From: Tenrec ecaudatus | Taxonomy: Eukaryota; Chordata; Mammalia; Afrosoricida; Tenrecidae | Length of the DNA stretch: 64,000 nucleotides | Assembly (NCBI RefSeq): GCF_050624435.1 | Contig: NC_134546.1 | Span: 12,857,001-12,921,000 of the forward strand | Direction: 5' to 3' | In this document: positions 1-12,590 of the stretch, one piece after another | How the letters are laid out: every line of letters starts with the position of its first letter | Position numbering within the stretch: the first letter of the stretch is position 1 | Translations under genes and position numbers: made by a program | Notes under the pieces: model-generated | Told to the model about the DNA's origin: nothing | Databases searched by the model: none | Seen by the model: only the letters and a program-made list of their open reading frames with translations

Positions 1-770
1 TGTTAGAATGGTATCATTTTGACCATACTTATTCAATCTGTCTACTGAACAAATATTTTGGGAAACTGAACTATATGAAGAAGCACTTAGTAATGAAGGA
101 CAAAGACTACAACCTTCAGTGTAGATCACACCTCAATATGAAGAAAATTCTCACAACTGGACCAATAAACAACACCGCGATAAACGCAGAAAAGACTGAC
201 GTGGCCAAAGAAATATCTCATTTTGTTGGATCCACAAGCAACATACATGGAAGCATGGCAGCAGCAGTGAAGAAATCAGGCTATGTGTTTTGTTTTGCAA
301 ATCTGCTGCCAGAAAAAGAAATCTACTTAAAGTTGTAAAGAGCAGAGGTGTTACTTAGAATTCCAAGGGGCGGCTGGCCCTGTCCATGGTGTTCTCAACC
401 ACGTTACATCCACATGGAATCCAGACAATGTGTAAGGAAGACAGAAGAACTGACGCCTTTGAATTTGGGGACTGGGAAAGAATATTGAATCTGTCAATGA
501 TTTTCAGAACAACAAATATGTTTTGGAAGAAGTATCACAGGATTGCTACTCGGAAGCAAGGACTGCAAGACTCCATTGTTCATACTTTGCTCATGTGATT
601 AGGAGGGACTGTTGTCTGCAGGAAGAATATCATGCTTACACAAGTAGGAGGCCAGTGGGGGCGGGGGGGGGGGAGAACACTCTCAAGAAGATATGCTGAC
701 ACAGTGGATGCCACAATGTCAAAACAAACAACATGACAAAAGTCATGACTGCAGAGAAAGATAAGTTCTA
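1..770 (+). mobile_element. RTE/BovB-like LINE, 3' half, decayed
   Basis: The start matches the RTE reverse-transcriptase C-terminal region: a frame at 75-338 reads MKKILTTGPINNTAINAEKT, typical of the post-catalytic RT segment. It continues past 380 into the conserved 3' part (KEDRRTDAFEFGDWERILN at about 430-490). The copy is cut by the window edge, has frameshifts and stops, and carries a G-run near 660-672. It is a dead fossil. Its 3' limit near 770 is approximate. Confidence 0.85.
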
Positions 771-3080
771 GATCACCTGGGGTCCTTGATGATGTCCTGG
801 AGATTTTCTGCTTTAACCTGTAGCTCACTGGTACTCATAACTGGCTGGTTTCCAGAAAATCTGGAAATATTTTCATTTCAGACCTATTCCAAGCCAAACA
901 CACAAAATTTTAAAATACAATTATTGTTGTTGTTTTAAATGCCAATTAAAATGTTTCAACAAGCTGATGAAGCTTTGATCTGGCTCATACTGACTCAAAC
1001 AAGGAGGAATATTCCTTTACCCTCCATTCAGCTGGGTTCTTTAGAGACTGTGGTCTTCCTCGCGTTGGTTAATTCCCTTAGTAAATGTCACTGGCCACAC
1101 ACTGTCTCGTAAAGTAGTTGAAGGGCACATGAAGGCCATACATATATATACACATTTATATATATACATTTATATATATATATTTATATACGGACCACAC
1201 ACAACTGGCTCCATAGAGCTCATGTTAATGAATTCATAACATTTCCCTATATGCAGCAGTGATATCAATGCAGTCACTCTCCTGTTACACTGTGCATTAT
1301 TTCCTTTTGCCTTCATAAGCAGGTGTATGATGACTGTGATGTGACTATAAATCCCCATAGACTCCGTGTTGTTCCTGGAGGTGTAGGTCTCAGAAAGGGA
1401 TCTAAGTCATAAGGTAATGACATCCTCCAGCAGGCTCTTTAATGAGTATTGGTTTTCCCCATGAAGTGTGGATTATCGGGCTTCATTCTTCGTGATTAGG
1501 GCACAATTATAGATATAAGATATCATATGATTTTGAAGATGATGCTGTGATTTGAAGGAATGATAAAATGGAGCAAAAATGTAGTCCAAGGATGGCAACA
1601 AAATCTCATCTTATGAGTCGGCTGGTCAATTGCTAGTGGTTCCTTTGGCTGCTACCATGAGAAGAATTTAAGGAGCACAGCCAAGCTCCGAGAGAAAATT
1701 TATACTTGATTAGCATTAATTTCCACAGCTTTAGGTGGAGGAAATTGTGGCCAGTTATGGGTCATCTTTGATATTAAAAAAATGAAATGTCAAGATGGAG
1801 GGGTTTTTATTATATATTTTCATCATGAGAAAGAGTGCCAATCACTCATTCTGTGGGCTATTTAAAAGTTATTCAATGACGTGGTGGGGTTGGAAACATT
1901 CTATCCCTAAGCAGGCTTTATGAAAACATGAAACATGGCTCCTGAGTCCCACTGCAAGTCTCACTTCTGAATTTTCTTCCACTTTTAAAAAGTGAAAATA
2001 GATACATGTGACTGAAACCTTCTGGTCAAATAGATAAGGATGGCATTGATCAATCAAGAAGTCTTGAACACTGAAGGAAACCAGTGGTCCCAGGGGCAAC
2101 AGTTAACATCCTCCTCATCTAAGGATCACTTACCAACTATAAAATGTTACAAAAGACTGCCACAGATCCTGCAGAGAAAGGATCTCAGACATATTCACCG
2201 ATCTCTGAAGAACTTGTTTCAGTTAGGCTAGATGTTCATTTGAATGTTTTTGATGTCTCTCAAGGACTTCATCCTAAGATAAGATATGGGAAGAGAAATG
2301 AACTTAGAAGTGTTAGAAAGGCAACCCCAACCAAGAAAACCCTAAGCCATCCACTGCTATTTCTGGAGAGGTGGCGCAGATAGCATGCTTTCTTCCAGTC
2401 ACATGGATTGTCCTGTGACTTACAGTAGAAGCATCTTTCTCATTTACTAGCGTGTTTTTAGCCTTCTGCTTGGGAGATATTTTGCTGCTTAGTAGAGAGG
2501 GAAATGTCTCCAAAGGCTTGGTCTAAAGTAAAGAATTAGCTCCCTTTATTATTGAAAAACAAGGTCATGGCACACGCCCTTTGATTTTCGATCATGCATT
2601 CGGAGCACACCCCACTGTGAGAGTCAATCATATCCTACTCTTGTGGGTAGGAGGTGAGCAAATGGAAAATACAGCAGGGAAAATTAGGTCTACTCCCCAT
2701 CAAACTCATTTTGGGCAAAATATGTATCTATTAGCATGCACAAGTTCTGCAAGAGAGCTTGAACCCATCAATGCCTACTAAAGAGGCTGGGATCAGTGCC
2801 CTGTCAGATTTATGAGACGGTGATATCGGCAAAGTATAACCAGGGGCCATATCTGATTCACTGCCTCTTCTCTGAAGTCCATGAGGAAAGAATCAGTTTA
2901 AACATTGTTAAGTGGATGGGAGGATAATAATTCATCCCATGTAAAGTGTATATTAAATTCGAATTTCACTGTGTATAAACGAGTTTTGTTTGTTTGTTGT
3001 TTATCTATCTATCTATTTATTTAGCACTCATTATTTTTGGTTGCTTTTGCACTACCATGTCATAACTGAATAGCTGCAAG
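771..3080. other. Unassigned intergenic/intronic DNA
   Basis: No repeat family or gene is recognised here. The short open frames have no recognisable domains. The stretch contains an AT microsatellite (1137-1191) and a short TATC/TTTA tract (3002-3023). It may hold diverged repeats that cannot be recognised by eye. Confidence 0.4.
1137..1191. repeat. Imperfect (TA)n microsatellite
   Basis: Three runs of TATATA are separated by short CATT/TACAC interruptions. This is a simple low-complexity repeat. Confidence 0.85.
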
Positions 3081-3084
3081 AGAA

Positions 3085-3157
3085 ACCATCTGGTCCACAC
3101 AGTCCCAAATATTTAGTAATTTGCCATCTACACAGAAAACAATTTCCTGACCCCTAG
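3085..3157 (+). mobile_element. hAT-Charlie-type remnant
   Basis: The segment containing 'aaatatttagtaatttgcc' and ending 'cctgacccctag' resembles the 3' end of an old non-autonomous mammalian hAT (MER-type) repeat. The assignment is from memory of the family and only one end is visible. Confidence 0.4.
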
Positions 3158-3889
3158 TCTAATGCACCTGGTCTGATTGTCAGATAAGGCCAGGTTGAGC
3201 TGGGGTTGTCTCCTCTCCTTTGGCCTCATAGATGCTCAGCTCTTTAGTCCTCCTTCCTCTCCTGCATGGCTCCGGAAGTGTAACGATTGGCATTCTTATT
3301 CTAACATAACATTAAAATGTCTTTATATAAGGAACTGCATAGTTTATGGAATTTGAATAGTATTAGTGTCATATACGTACTCGATTTCAATATAACAATA
3401 TGAAAAGTGCACATGTAATTTTACTTCTGTATCACATTAATACTGCGCTACATGATGGCAATATTAAACTAATGTGACAAAACGATGCCAGCGTAAGATG
3501 TAAAACTGCTAATATCACAGCAAGTTATTAATGCCTCGCAATGGACTCCAAAGAACAGGGTGATTAAACTTTCTCAGTCTTTTCCAGCCTCCGTTGGAAC
3601 TCCAGTGACAAAAGAGGATAAATTATCCTGGCAAAAGCCCATGCCAGGCCTATAATAAGTCTGGCCTTCTAGTTATGGATCTAGGACATTTCAGAGAAGT
3701 CAGGGGCATTCCAGGAAAAGGAAATCTATGACTAAATAAGGGCTCCAGCATTTGGTCTTGGTTTGAGGAACAATTAACTGTTTCAGCCTTAAAATCGTTA
3801 ACTCTTGCATCCCACGCACGGATAGGCTCGTGTCCTTCTGTTTATCATCATCACTTTTTTTTATGAGTTTCTCTTTTTTTGTGTGATAA
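3158..3889. other. Unassigned DNA
   Basis: No gene or recognisable repeat is seen. The base composition is AT-rich. Confidence 0.4.
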
Positions 3890-5870
3890 CTCAGAAAATG
3901 TCCAACTCAATCTCAAACTCTCCTTTCCCCCTTAAACTGACACCAACTCCCCACTCACGTATGTCCCTTTAAAGCCTGAGGCTGCCTATCTTTCTTGTTC
4001 CACTACTCTGGACTTCCTTGCCCTCTTGGTTTGCCACCAAACCTGTCCTGAATCCTTCAAACTTCGTTTCTCCTCTCTAACACCTGGCATGTGGATGACT
4101 GAGCCATGGATTGGTACCACCATGTGGCATCCACGGAGATGCAACATACCTGGCTCTTAAGTACCCCCAGAATAACACGAGCTCAGCTCCTGGCCTCTTC
4201 TTATCAGTGTTATTTTTGTTTCCATGTTCCCTGTGCTCTTCAAACTCCTTGCTAATTCAATGGCGCTTCAGAGGACGTGGAGGGAAGTCCTTATCCTTTC
4301 ATACCATTTTCCCACAAACCCTTTGAAACCCCCTCAGAGCGGTTCTTCTCATTGTCAGCAGGTGTTCTTGGTGCTGCCTTCAAACCCAAACTGAAAGCAA
4401 AATTTAAAAAAAACCAAAAACTCCATCAAACACCTCCTCAAGTTAATGAGGCCTCACCTGTAAACTTGTGCTTATTGACTTCCATTCTTTCTTCCTGTTT
4501 CGATGGCAGCATCATTCTTCCTCCTGTCCAATCCCTGCACCTGAGCCCCCACTCCATAGTCTCCTGCCTCCTCCTCGGACATTGTACTCCAAACAGGCCT
4601 CCTTTCCCGGCAACTCTAGCCTCTCTCTGGCTCCATTTGTCAGGGTGTCTAGCCTATTCTTCAGTAAAGAAACGGACACACAAATAGTCTTTATTGGACT
4701 CTGCATTCTCTTCATCTTCCTTTATTGTATAACTGGAGCAGGCTGACTTTCTTCCATGCCCTTTCTGCCATCTTTATTTTGTCTTCGTTCCTTCAGATTA
4801 GGTCTCACCTGTATTCAAAGGTCAGCCACCCTGCTTCCGTTCATGGGGCCATTTTGAGCTCTCCGCTATTTCCTTCTGCATTCGGCTGGTGATTCTCTCC
4901 ACCTTGAAATGCCTTCCTTTCTTGGCTCCGAAGGCCTTTTTCTCCCACCCTTTCCTGGGTTGCTTCCATCTTTCTGTCTGTTTTTTCTTGGACTGTAACA
5001 CGGGCTTCTCTGTTTACATACGGATGCTCCCCAGGCTACAACCTTGGCCCTCTCTTCTCACCATATATTCTCACTCAGAAAGACACCAGCCAGCCCACTG
5101 ACCTCAACTATTATTTTCATCCTGGAGTCTCCTACACATGTCATTTTCATTTCTTTGCTGAGTTCCAAACCACATAGCCAAATGCAACGGAATATCTTTA
5201 CTTGGGTGTCATGTGGATACCTCAAGCTCAGCATTTTTCAAGGGCAAGCTTCTTAACTTCCAACCCATCAAGGAGTTCCGCATTTCCACATTCATCTATG
5301 CAACCACCCAAGGCTCAAATCTTTCCCAGCTAATGTGCTGCCGGAAGTCTCTCGGGTTTTAATGTCCTTCTTGCCTTTTGCTTTCCACTACTTCCGCTAA
5401 AGTAAGTCTTGATCAGTTCTAGCCAGGATTAAGTTCAAAGCCTTTCCTCTAGCCTCCCTTCTCTTTGTTTATTCCCCCCCCCCTCACATTTAGTGCTGGA
5501 ATTAGTGCCTGGATGACCTTCCAGAATTGAGGGTACATCGGATCAGAAAGGACTCACCTGTTTAAATCCTCCAATAAGCGCCGGTGACTTTCAAGAGAAA
5601 GATTAAACTCATTTTGTCACACCTGGCCTTCGGAGGCTCTCTAGCCCATAAAGATTTACAGCCTGGGGGACCCACAGGGACAGTTCTACCCTATCTTATA
5701 GGGCCACTGTGATTCTAATCAACTGCATGGCAGTGCGTTTAGTTTGGGTTTGGATTTGTCCTGCCACACTTGACCCCTGCCTCAATGCTCAGGGTCTCCT
5801 TCCGTTATTCTTCTTAGGTCCCTCTTTTCTGCCTTGCCAAGCTACCTGCAGGTGTTTGATGGTTTGGTTT
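3890..5870 (+). mobile_element. L2 LINE-derived tract (patchy)
   Basis: Pyrimidine-rich sequence recalls the sense strand of the L2 ORF and 3' region in several places. Examples are the block around 5090-5240 (catagccaaatgcaacgg, then 'catgtggatacctcaagctc'), 5530-5640, and 4840-4930. Overlapping long open frames at 4277-4746 have no domain and reflect the low stop density of this composition. Divergence is high and some of this stretch may not be L2. Confidence 0.5.
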
Positions 5871-5982
5871 TTTTGTTTTAGTTTTTGTTGTTTTTAGGGA
5901 GGTTTTATGCTATTATGCAATATGCAAATATGCAATTATGCAAATAATTGGATTAGCCATAGAGAGTATTCAGGGACTAAGG

Positions 5983-5984
<2 letters not shown>

Positions 5985-6032
<48 letters not shown>
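5985..6032. repeat. (GT)24 microsatellite
   Basis: Uninterrupted GT dinucleotide run of 48 bases, long enough to be length-polymorphic. Confidence 0.97.
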
Positions 6033-6037
<5 letters not shown>

Positions 6038-6379
6038 CTATTCTCTCTCCATTAACTGGTGCTCTCAAAACCCCGTAGCTTCCACTTGCATGTGGCTCCA
6101 TAATGTCTACGCTTCGTACGCCTGAGTCTCCCAGCCTGTTAGGTAGTTGGCCTTTAGTTTCTCTTTTCCTGATTGCTGATGACGCTAATATGATGGTCTC
6201 ATTTAGCTCTTTGATCCTAGGCTACTTAATTCCTAGGACATTGCCATTCAAGATTCTCTGCTTGGGTCAGTCATTCACTCCCCATTCAATCAACTGTGTC
6301 CTGGAGATCTGATCATGTTCATGGCCTAGTCAAATTAGTCTGATTCATAATGAATAGTGTAATATATGACACAGTAATA

Positions 6380-6775
6380 ACAGAGGATTTCTCTAATTTT
6401 CATGGGCTAAGCACTGTGGTAAATATTTTGGATACATTTTTTTAAACCTCCAAATTCATGGTCACCAAGTCAATACTGACTCATAGTGACCCCCTGTGGG
6501 TTTCTGAGACTGTCACTGCTTATGGGAGTAGAAAGCCCAGTCTTTTTACCACTGAGCTGCTGGTGGCTTCAAACTGCCGACCACGAGCAGCAAAGTCCAG
6601 ATTGTAACTCCTACACCCCCAGGATATGCTCATGCCCACTTCATCTTCAAAACAACTCTACCAAGGTACGTTCTACTATTACCCTCATCATTTTACCGTT
6701 GGGGAAAAGAAATCACAGTTAAATGACCAGGTAGAGATCTCACAGCTGACACAGGGCAGAACCAGGATTTCAACC
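6380..6775 (-). mobile_element. MIR SINE split by an AfroSINE
   Basis: Antisense MIR is seen at 6402-6430 (gctaagcactgtggtaaa) and resumes at about 6640-6775 (cattttaccgttggggaaa, 'ggcagaaccaggatttcaa'). An AfroSINE lies between the two parts. The order fits the older MIR being the target. Confidence 0.75.
6431..6626 (-). mobile_element. AfroSINE, antisense
   Basis: Reading the complement gives the tRNA-derived head, then the body, then the tail. On the plus strand the tail 'tactgactcatagtgaccc' is at about 6474 and the head 'gagctgctggtggcttcaa' is at about 6554. It is inserted in the MIR. Confidence 0.85.
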
Positions 6776-7034
6776 CAGCGAATCAGGCTCCACACTCGGT
6801 TCTCATCTGCCGCCTTATTCTGACTGGTGCAGTTGGCTTTAGTGCATGCATGGGTGGAGACGAGGCAGGTGGGATCAGACAATTAGCAACACTTTTCGTT
6901 CCCTAAGGCATCCATTCTTCTGGTTCTCCTCTTTTTACCTGTACACCTAGCGGGTCTATCATCTTGGAATTCCTTGCCCTCTCTTTAAGTGTATAAACAT
7001 TTGAGGATGAATGAGCAAATAAATGAGCTGCATC
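6776..7034. other. Unassigned DNA
   Basis: Nothing recognised. Confidence 0.4.
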
Positions 7035-7125
7035 GCTCTGAGCGAGTCACGTCACCTCTCTGAGCCTCTGCTTTCTATTTGTGAACTGAAGGGATTGAAC
7101 TGGATTCTTTAAATTCTACCGTTGT
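7035..7125 (+). mobile_element. MIR SINE fragment
   Basis: The core 'tcacctctctgagcctctg' followed by 'tgtgaactgaagggattg' is the well-known MIR middle segment. Confidence 0.7.
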
Positions 7126-9034
7126 GTCACGTTCAAAGAAGAAGCAAGGCAGCTCAGAAATCAAAGGTGACAAAGGTGCCATTTTTATATTCCTGTCATC
7201 TTGCGGCCGTTGGAGTCTTCACTGTTACGCTTAAAGAGAATGTGGAATTGTCCTGAGTCCCATCCATGTTTAATGATATGGGTTGCGCCTTAGGAACGAC
7301 ACCCTAGGAGATGGCACGGTTTGCTGATCCCCTTTCTGCAGCGCTGTCGGGTTTGTGTTTCAGCCTGAAACATCTCCTTATCAGAATGTTGATGAGGCCA
7401 AATAACAACTCTATTCAATCAAGACGTGCATTTTCCTTCTTGAATCAGATCACTCAGAGCTGCCAACAAGCATCTATTGTGGTGGAAATAAGGCCAACTT
7501 TTACATGAAATGAAAGTAAAGTTTACGGGGGCTGAGGCCTTAACTGTACGCTCTCTTTTGTGGCTTTTAGTTTAATGCATTATTTGTCAGATTTTTATAA
7601 GAACATTATTGCTTTAAGAAAAAAAAAACATTAAACCCTGAGAAATTACTCTCAGTCTAACGAGTTCTTTTCACTGACTTCAGACATCATTAGGGGAAGG
7701 CGATCGCCTAAGGCTGTGCATGAACTTTTTCTTCTAACTGTACACTTTATGTATAATTTAGCTTTCTTGCCTAAATTATTCAAGCAAATAGTGAGTGAAA
7801 ATAATGGAGTTCACTGAAACCTTCCAGAGTATTAAAATAAAACAGTTTTCTTTTTTTACGTTGGTTTGAATTTTTAAGCTTTTTAATCATGGGTTTCAAA
7901 TGGAATACACATGTCTGGTTTTTCTTCACGTGTCTCCTCATGTCTTCTTCAGAAGGGGAGAAGAAAGGACACCAATTTGAGTAAATATTCCACTCAGTAA
8001 TCCTGGGGGCTGATAATAACGCAAAGTTGCAGTATTTGGGGAAAGCCTAGCAAGTCGTCATGGATGTGTCATACGGCTGCAGATCATCGAAAGACAGAAC
8101 CTCCCTTTCCTCTATTCCAGGTGAGGGAAGCAAGATTGGAAATAAGCGGCATACTTGAAAAAGAGATCTAATCTCCTTCGGTTAGATAGAAGATTCCAGT
8201 AGCAGGGTTTGTACTCAAACCACCCCAATTTTTTTTAAACCAAACCCTTGTTCTAAACAATAACATCGCATCAGAGTCAGGAAACCTTACTTTCAGCATG
8301 GATAACCCTGAAGGAAATTGGGAAATTATTGGTAGGGCATCTTTTTTTTTGCATATTTAATCCAATTCCCCAAACTGGCAGTATGATCCAGCATTAAGAC
8401 TTCAATCGGGATATTGTGGAATGCCCAAATATCTCCAGACAATCTGAGATGAGAATCAGTATCTCTTTCCACTGGAAAAAAAAAAAAGAAGAAAGAAACA
8501 GTTATCATGGCACATTGTCTTTGGAAACAACAAAGGCAATCCTAGCAACCAGAGCTGGGAAAGAGAAGCCATCTGTGTACACCGAAGAGCTTCAGATGTT
8601 AGACTCCAAGCAGGCAAATGAAAACTTGCAAATAATATATGGGAAGAGGCCATGGCTAAAGCCCTTTGTAGAGGAAGGAAGGATGATCTGGGGTAACAGA
8701 CCTATAAGTTTAATTTATTGGCCTGATTAGACACGGGAGAGAATGATAACAAAATCAATTTTTAACACATAGCCTAGACAGGGTATTAGGTAATAAGCTC
8801 TACAGCATTATGAAGACTATTAAAGTCTACTCCAAGCACCTTATCTCCTCCAAGAATGATGTAAAATACAGCAAACTGAGAGACATTAAGAAATGCAACC
8901 TATATTGCTGTTAATAATTTATTTTATTCACTCCAAAGTGACCTTTAAAAGGATTGTCTAAATTCTAGATTCTAGCTAGAAGTCCAATTATTTTACTTAG
9001 AAGCCTATTATTTTACTTTAAGCATTGAGTAAAG
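7126..9034. other. Unassigned, repeat-poor DNA
   Basis: No family is recognised over about 1.9 kb. The frame at 8416-8730 (104 codons) shows no domain, has a lysine run from an A-tract, and is not called as a gene. Confidence 0.4.
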
Positions 9035-9165
9035 ACTCATGAGACCGAGGTTCAAATCTTAGTTCTGCCATGAAAGTGTTGTAGACAAATTACTGTCACT
9101 CTCTGGGTACTGGGTTCCTGATCTGTAATTTGAGAAAGCTGGACTAATTATCTTTCAGACTGGAT
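9035..9165 (+). mobile_element. MIR SINE
   Basis: Sense MIR: 'gaggttcaaatcttagttct', then 'gacaaattactgtcactctc', then 'gatctgtaatttgagaaagc' occur in the canonical order. Confidence 0.75.
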
Positions 9166-9679
9166 GATTTTTTATTATTCATGAAGAAATGTTGACTACT
9201 GCATGGGTTTTCATAAGGAACAAGCTACATAAACAGCTCAGTCTTCATTTTCCTACCTGGGAAGGTGGAGGTGAATATTGAGATAACCCCTGAGGAGTCA
9301 TGCACCAACACCAAAGTCCCTAGCGAAGATGTCAGCCTCTAAGTCCGAAAAGAAGAAATCAATATGCCTGCGCTCCAGCATCAAGCCTGCCCCTCTCCAT
9401 CTGACTTCGGATCCTTAAGTGGCTTCTCCTTCACCAGGCAAATCATTCGGCCGACACGCTAGATAGAGGCAGTGCATAGTTGAGTGTTCTTACGTGGTCA
9501 TTTCTTTTACCATCTAGTCACCTCCACTCATTCTTTTGAAGGGTTCTCTTTCATTCATTCCTGACTGGTTTCCCTTGCTCTATTCCATTCCCAAGTCCCT
9601 AACGCACACCCAAGAGCCTGCCAGCTTTCACCAAACCTCCTCCCTTGGTCTTCTGTCTATAGCCTCAATTCACCTGTTT
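9166..9679. other. Unassigned DNA, possibly L2-related
   Basis: No clear match. Pyrimidine-rich stretches at 9420-9680 could be diverged L2. Confidence 0.35.
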
Positions 9680-9905
9680 GCTCAAGGCAAAAATATAAGA
9701 ATCATCACTCTCTAGACTACAATTTACAGTCCATCTGTTTTTTTAAGTCCCAAGTTCAAGTTCAATCATTCATTGTGCCATTCTCTAGCAAGTCCCCATC
9801 TTTTCTACTAGGTCAACAGGGGTAGCCTTCTACAGAGTTTCCTGTAACTTCCCTGGACATCTTCACAAGGCACCCATGTTGTGTTTCTACTCTGTAAAAA
9901 AATCT
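9680..9905 (+). mobile_element. L2 LINE fragment
   Basis: The segment 'tgtttgctcaaggcaaaaat' followed by 'aagaatcatcactctctaga' resembles the L2 ORF sense strand around the 'gtcatccttgactc' region. Confidence 0.5.
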
Positions 9906-9929
9906 CCAGTGGCTTCGTCTTTCTCTTAA

Positions 9930-9985
9930 CCAACAAATTGATTCTCACTCACGGTAACCCCATGAGTTACAGAATAGCACTGTTT
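9930..9985 (-). mobile_element. AfroSINE tail fragment
   Basis: The sequence 'attgattctcactcacggta' followed by 'cagaatagcactg' is the antisense body and tail of an AfroSINE. The head is absent. Confidence 0.6.
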
Positions 9986-10129
9986 TTGTTTGTCTTTAGC
10001 AAAGTGTTTTTTTATTAAAACCCATAAATTGAGTAATTAGTCGCATATGTATCCCAATTTGTCTTTACAAAAACATCTCCAGACTTCTGTTCCATCATTG
10101 ACTTTTAGCAGAAGAGTTTTCTTATGTAA

Positions 10130-10480
10130 ACAGAATTTTAAAAATCATTTTGTTGGGACATAATCCGTGTATCATACAATTTAACAATTCAATCATATCA
10201 AGAAGACTGGTGCAATCTCTACCACAACCAAATTCAGAATACTTTCCTCTTCCTTGTGCTCCTTCTTATTATCTCTGTATTCCCCCCAATCTCCCTGCTA
10301 TACTCCCTAGAAACCATTAATGCAAATTACTGTCTCTATAGATTCACCCATCATGGATTATACATACAGAAAAACATACAAAGACAAAGAAACAAAAAAG
10401 CTATCAATGAAAACAAAATAAAATGGATAAAAATCTCAACCAAAAGTAAAACAGAAAATATTAAAAATTAAAACAACTTT
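10130..10480 (-). mobile_element. L1 3' region, antisense
   Basis: The block 'gtgcaatctctaccacaacc' with upstream 'caatttaacaattcaatcat' recurs in similar form at 51610-51700. It resembles the antisense of an L1 3' UTR. Confidence 0.6.
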
Positions 10481-10514
10481 AAAATGAGTCAAAAAGAAGA
10501 TCAAATGACATAGA

Positions 10515-10595
10515 AGATTGTCAAGTCTTTCTTCCCAGAAGCCTCTGGCAGATTAGAACCCTCAACCTAACCATTTGCACTACCCAGGGATAAAA
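10515..10595 (-). mobile_element. AfroSINE-type tRNA head fragment
   Basis: The sequence 'ctaaccatttgcactaccca' is the antisense tRNA-like head of an AfroSINE subtype. Only this end is present. Confidence 0.5.
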
Positions 10596-11060
10596 TCACG
10601 GACAAGATCTTTTGGGATCTCACTTTTGCTACCTCTCCTCCTTAATATGACGTACATTCCCCATCACACACTGATGGCTGCCACCACCAGAAGTCACCCA
10701 GAAGATCAAACAGGACGAATACTAGAGAGCCAAGTCTACTCCCTCCTTTCAGATTCCTGTAAAATCAATTTAAGCCTCATATCGCATGTCCCCTGGAAGA
10801 CGAACGAAGATTTCTGGGACATTCCAGATCTACAAATCGTAATGGTCACCGATTCTTGATGCCAAGTGTCAGCTTTCATTGAATTCTTGATTTTGCTTGA
10901 GTCTCTCTTCCCTTGAACATTCTCCAAGTCACCAGACAGAACTCAGTCACTTTCATTTTTCCCACAATCCAATCACACAAGGCAACCATGCACTCATTAC
11001 GCTCTACGTGAAGGGTTGAACTCACTAACCGGTTTTTCATGACAAGAAGTTGTTAAGAAA
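10596..11060. other. Unassigned DNA
   Basis: A 94-codon open frame at 10575-10859 has no recognisable domain. Nothing else is recognised. Confidence 0.4.
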
Positions 11061-11063
11061 AAG

Positions 11064-11160
11064 AAGTTGTTGTTGTTGTTGTTGTTGTTAGGTGCCATTG
11101 GGTCAGTTCTGAGCCATAGCAACCTTATACACAACAAAACAGGCGCACTGCCCAGTTCAG
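11064..11160 (-). mobile_element. RTE 3' end, antisense
   Basis: A (GTT)8 tract is followed by 'aggtgccattgggtcagttc' and 'cataaca'-like sequence. This is the antisense of the RTE 3' terminus, whose tail is a CAA trinucleotide repeat. Confidence 0.85.
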
Positions 11161-11164
11161 GACT

Positions 11165-12115
11165 CCCAGAAAATTCAAAGAAAGCCTGAAAATTTTGTGA
11201 GACACTCTTCAGAGAAACAACTTGTAAGTGATTAGAATTACAGAACAAGAAGAGGCTTTAAAAATAACCACAGAATAAATACCAGAGTAGTTGGAAGAAA
11301 ATGCGTCTAACATCGTAAAAGGTGAGATGATATGCATTCAAGAAGTTGACCAAACCCCAAATATATTAGGCTCCCAAATAAAATCAATGAAACATTAAAA
11401 TCAGGCTTTCCAAAACCAAAGACCAAAAAAGGGTCCTAAGACACCCCTGATAAAGTAAGCAGTGACTTACACAGGCAACCTGATAAGACTAAGATCTGGT
11501 TTCTCATAAAAATGATAATATTATGTTATTGTATATATGTGTGTGTATGTGTGTGTGTGTGTATCAAGAGAGAGAGAGACAGAGAAACAGATACACAGAG
11601 AGAGACAGAGAAGGCAATGGTATGACAGATACAAAGCTCTGGGAGAAAAAGAATTGCAACCAAGAATCACCCAAATTTCCCCTCATATAAGACAACAAAA
11701 TTGAAATATCTCCAGATAAATAGAAAATAAAGGAATTCGTGAAAAACAGGCCAAACTTACTAGAAATACTAAAGAGAATTCTTCATACAAAGGCCCTCAA
11801 ACAGTAGACAAAAACTTACACTTCATTGATAGAACCTAGAACATAGATAGAACCTAGAAGTCCCAGTTATGGGATTAAACAATGTAAAATAAACCTACAA
11901 GACTGAAAATAGCAAAGTAGAGATATAAATTTTTACGAAGACAATTACAAAGAAAAATTAGTGAAGAGGAATTGAAACAAATATAATGACCATGGATGAA
12001 GGTAAAAACAATACACAATAAGAAGGATGTTGGTAAAAAAGGATGTTGGTAAAAAAAATTTTTTTAAATGATGGAGCCGGATAAGACACTAAGAGTATGA
12101 GAGTCAATGGCAAGA
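11165..12115 (+). mobile_element. L1/HAL1-like LINE, sense, old
   Basis: A-rich sequence contains 'gaaatatctccagataaata' and 'gagaattcttcatacaaagg', the landmarks of the ORF1 3' part of L1M/HAL1 elements. A GT/GA microsatellite lies inside at 11531-11600. No open frame survives. Confidence 0.6.
11531..11600. repeat. (TG)n followed by (AG)n
   Basis: Short compound dinucleotide tract with interruptions. Confidence 0.85.
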
Positions 12116-12590
12116 AAGGTAAATACTGCTATTTACTGAATCCTACAATCACAGTGATATGGAAGTAGATGTATAGGGAGCAAGGCAGGCTGACTTGGAG
12201 TGGGAAGGAGGGTGAAAGCATGCTGGCTGGATAGAGACTAGTGTCATTCATGAGACTAGAGCCCTCAATGAACCTTTGGGCATGGAATTGAATTCACCGT
12301 TGTGGCTCAACTTTCAGCCAAATGATTGACAAGTCTGCAAGGGAAACAATGTCATTATTGTGATGTGCGTACCTTAAAATAATTTGGCATCAAGGGCACA
12401 TCATTTATCCAAGGACAAAGTTCAGAAGGGTTAGGAAGAAGGATGAATACTGACAGATGCAGGGTGGGTGATGCTACATTGAGGGGACCGCAAGAATGAG
12501 ATGGAACAGAATGTATACAAATTGTTCAAAGTAAGACTGGTGATCTGCTTTGTAAACATTCACCAAGCTTGTAATAAAAATGTGTTCTTT
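12116..12590 (+). other. Possible LINE 3' UTR
   Basis: Non-coding sequence contains 'aataaaaatgtgttc' at about 12574, which looks like a polyadenylation signal and 3' end. It follows directly on the L1/HAL1-like block, so it may be that element's 3' UTR. The family match is uncertain. Confidence 0.35.

Noticed and set aside
4277..4746. 136- and 92-codon overlapping frames as exons
   Set aside because: They lie in pyrimidine-rich, L2-like sequence with no domain.
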